Positions 34,801 through 35,321 of a stretch of 35,321 nucleotides of DNA are shown here, in pieces (positions within the stretch are counted from its first letter, which is position 1; every line of letters begins with the position of its first letter). A program made the position numbers and the translations under genes. Source of the DNA: Corynebacterium vitaeruminis (GTDB lineage: Bacteria > Actinomycetota > Actinomycetes > Mycobacteriales > Mycobacteriaceae); assembly GCF_001054325.1 (NCBI RefSeq), contig NZ_JVVM01000012.1:1-35321 (forward strand), given 5' to 3'. Under the pieces are notes generated by a model, which ran no database searches, was not told the origin of the DNA, and was given only the letters and a program-made list of their open reading frames with translations.

Positions 34801-35080
34801 CGGCGGAGGCTTGGGCTGCTTGGGTGGCTTGGGCTGCTTGGGTGGCTTGGGCTGCGAGCGTTGTTGTGTGCTCTGCGGCGCTGCCTGCTTGGGTGGTAAG
34901 AGTTACCGGGGCAGAAACAGTTGCCGGGGCAAAAAGAACGGAATCTGAAGAATTCAATGTTGCCGATACGCCGCCGGACGCAAACTCAGAAGCCAATGTC
35001 TGGTCTGGTGGTGCGGTCGCCGACGGAGGACTGGCTGTAAAGGAGCTGGCTGATGCCAGAGCTGCTGCCAGGTGCGTCAC
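31895..35080 (-). CDS. mrpA: Na+/H+ antiporter subunit MrpA fused to MrpB
   Basis: Largest Mrp subunit, 1061 aa from the GTG at 35080. Residues ~95-600 are the NuoL-like channel (FLHAAAVVKAGVYLLMRF); ~680-790 the MrpA-specific part (APDVALTQFMVEILTVVLMM); ~890-1010 an MnhB domain (GGTAPGGGFNAALIGAAA), so no separate mrpB is needed. The start is uncertain: the first ~93 residues are Ala/Ser/Thr-rich, with ATQAAQ repeats, and precede the first helix (LLSVPLLVAVALAL); the SD is weak. First gene of mrpACDEFG, exporting Na+ for H+. Confidence 0.92.
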   Translation of the reverse strand: MTHLAAALASASSFTASPPSATAPPDQTLASEFASGGVSATLNSSDSVLFAPATVSAPVTLTTQAGSAAEHTTTLAAQATQAAQATQAAQASADSLTLLSVPLLVAVALALTPLFVKLLGRHAGWPIVAFFLASVVQLSRVTGDVLDGTTFTWSRVWSPELNAAFALKLDPLSMVFSFLALLVGSIVFIYSTAYLPPKKSAMSFYVLMTAFMLAVLLLVLADDIMLLFIGWELVSMASFLLIARSGSSGELGSLRTLLLTFTGGLLLLAALGGAVWLTGSTNLTEVLASPEWEANPTARSLIAALVALGAFTKAAQFPFHAWLPEAMAAATPVSAFLHAAAVVKAGVYLLMRFSTVFADVRVWQLLLIVMGMWTAVATAYFALQQTDLKKLIAYSTVSQLGWIVATIGVGTKFAIMAAVVHTIAHAMFKSSLFMMAGVVDHQAGTRDIRRLGPLWKQMPWSFGSMIFGAASMAAIPPFFGFMSKEGMLTAFEGAPLTNTGVVILLTVAAIGAIGTFAYSARLVFGAFVDGPRDVDHINEAPISLWLPAAIPGVLSLPAAFAAGAILNRPLDRVADTVGQLPAGTTQESHLSLWHGVNVPLIISVIVLAVGVGFIFTRARIGAVMADRKLFPFTGVEAINASLSVSQRVGRVLAKMARSHQPSRHLLPLLGLLAVYALAIAIAPGVGGAPVLPKIDDIDHLTDLIPLVVVLIGVWATLRAKNRLQAAVLLSVTGVGVTLQILLLGAPDVALTQFMVEILTVVLMMLVLRFQPRAFSETSKNRQASAAVVAVAVGLATFGAVWFLTGRRQLPEVAQWYIDNTEKVTGETNIVNVILVEFRAFDTMGELAVLGMAGVAMAAVVTSMPRFPHLLDQPSPLAEPALNSIMMRWLVRWLSPVLFALSAVVLYRGGTAPGGGFNAALIGAAAVMLIYLSKDRDELVFGKKTPVVLSAAGVITAIVTGFIGFAKGSFLAPLYGEFLGQHLTTALLFDVGVYLAVIGIVATALNLLGGPNRPGVTGSDDVMQDLYPDRSSLRVPPEMGVFASEAESAPAPAHATAEEAKK
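34810..34855. repeat. 18-bp tandem repeat inside the MrpA N-terminal extension
   Basis: GCTTGGGCTGCTTGGGTG is repeated about 2.5 times, encoding AQATQA on the - strand. Its length is a multiple of three, so changes in copy number keep the frame. Confidence 0.7.
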
Positions 35081-35273
35081 TTGGGGGCTACTTTCACATT
35101 GCTGTTAAAAAAGTTCGTACTTCTACAGATTAACAGCCGCGAAATTGCTCCACGCGGGGTGAAAGGGCATTTGGGGGAATGGGGTACGGCTCTGCGGATT
35201 CAGTAGTGAAAAAATAGTGGAACGAGTGATGAACGGTGCGTCGGCGGGTGGGCACCTTCGCTACTTACGCCCA

Positions 35274-35319
35274 ATCCGAGTTACTGACTGCGTTTATGTC
35301 AAAAATGGCCCGAAAAATG
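35274..35319. repeat. 46-bp intergenic repeat, copy 2
   Basis: 44 of 46 bases match 3965-4010. It lies about 190 bases upstream of mrpA and is cut off by the window edge, so the rest of the element cannot be judged. Nothing else is recognised in 35081-35321. Confidence 0.8.
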
Positions 35320-35321
35320 GC

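Overview
The window looks like chromosomal DNA of a Corynebacterium. The backbone order lysC-asd ... sigC ... katA ... mrp operon is the one known from Corynebacterium glutamicum and relatives, LysC has the C. glutamicum length (421 aa) and its internal beta-subunit start at Met250, and the pilus genes follow the corynebacterial Spa pattern. The species cannot be fixed from the sequence; the C. amycolatum/C. xerosis side of the genus is a guess.

Layout. (1) 380-2695, +: lysC and asd, the first steps of the aspartate pathway. (2) 3044-3691, +: a leaderless Gln/Gly-repeat protein of unknown function, followed by a 14-bp repeat array and about 1 kb of AT-rich, repeat-bearing non-coding DNA. (3) 4752-9065, +: a surface module with a thioester-domain/VaFE-repeat adhesin, a class F sortase and a small secreted protein. 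(4) 9751-16776, +: a complete SpaA-type pilus locus in the order major pilin, class C sortase, base pilin, vWA tip pilin. (5) 16884-17516, -: a small secreted trypsin-like protease, convergent with the pilus genes. (6) 18328-21193, +: a five-gene Asp23/Gls24 envelope-stress operon; one member carries a tail of 18 tandem 11-residue Pro/Arg repeats. (7) 21262-25206, -: sigC (ECF sigma factor) and a MacAB-like ABC export operon (adaptor, ATPase, permease). (8) 25568-27097, +: catalase. (9) 27340-28139, -: two related small acidic leaderless proteins of unknown function. (10) 28716-35080, -: mrpA(B)CDEFG, a multisubunit Na+/H+ antiporter with mrpB fused into mrpA.

How it fits together. The conserved backbone is interrupted between asd and sigC by about 18 kb of cell-surface genes. 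A decayed second copy of the last ~95 bp of sigC lies at 17869-17963, in the same orientation as the real sigC end at 21262, so the Asp23 operon is flanked by direct repeats of the sigC 3' end. This suggests insertion or duplication at sigC.

The least explained parts are the leaderless repeat/acidic proteins at both ends of the accessory region, a shared 18-bp dyad about 260-280 bp upstream of two surface-region genes, the palindromically ordered 14-bp array, and the anchorless adhesin paired with a sortase that lacks the expected C-terminal-side Arg. No tRNA, rRNA, transposase, integrase or CRISPR array was seen.
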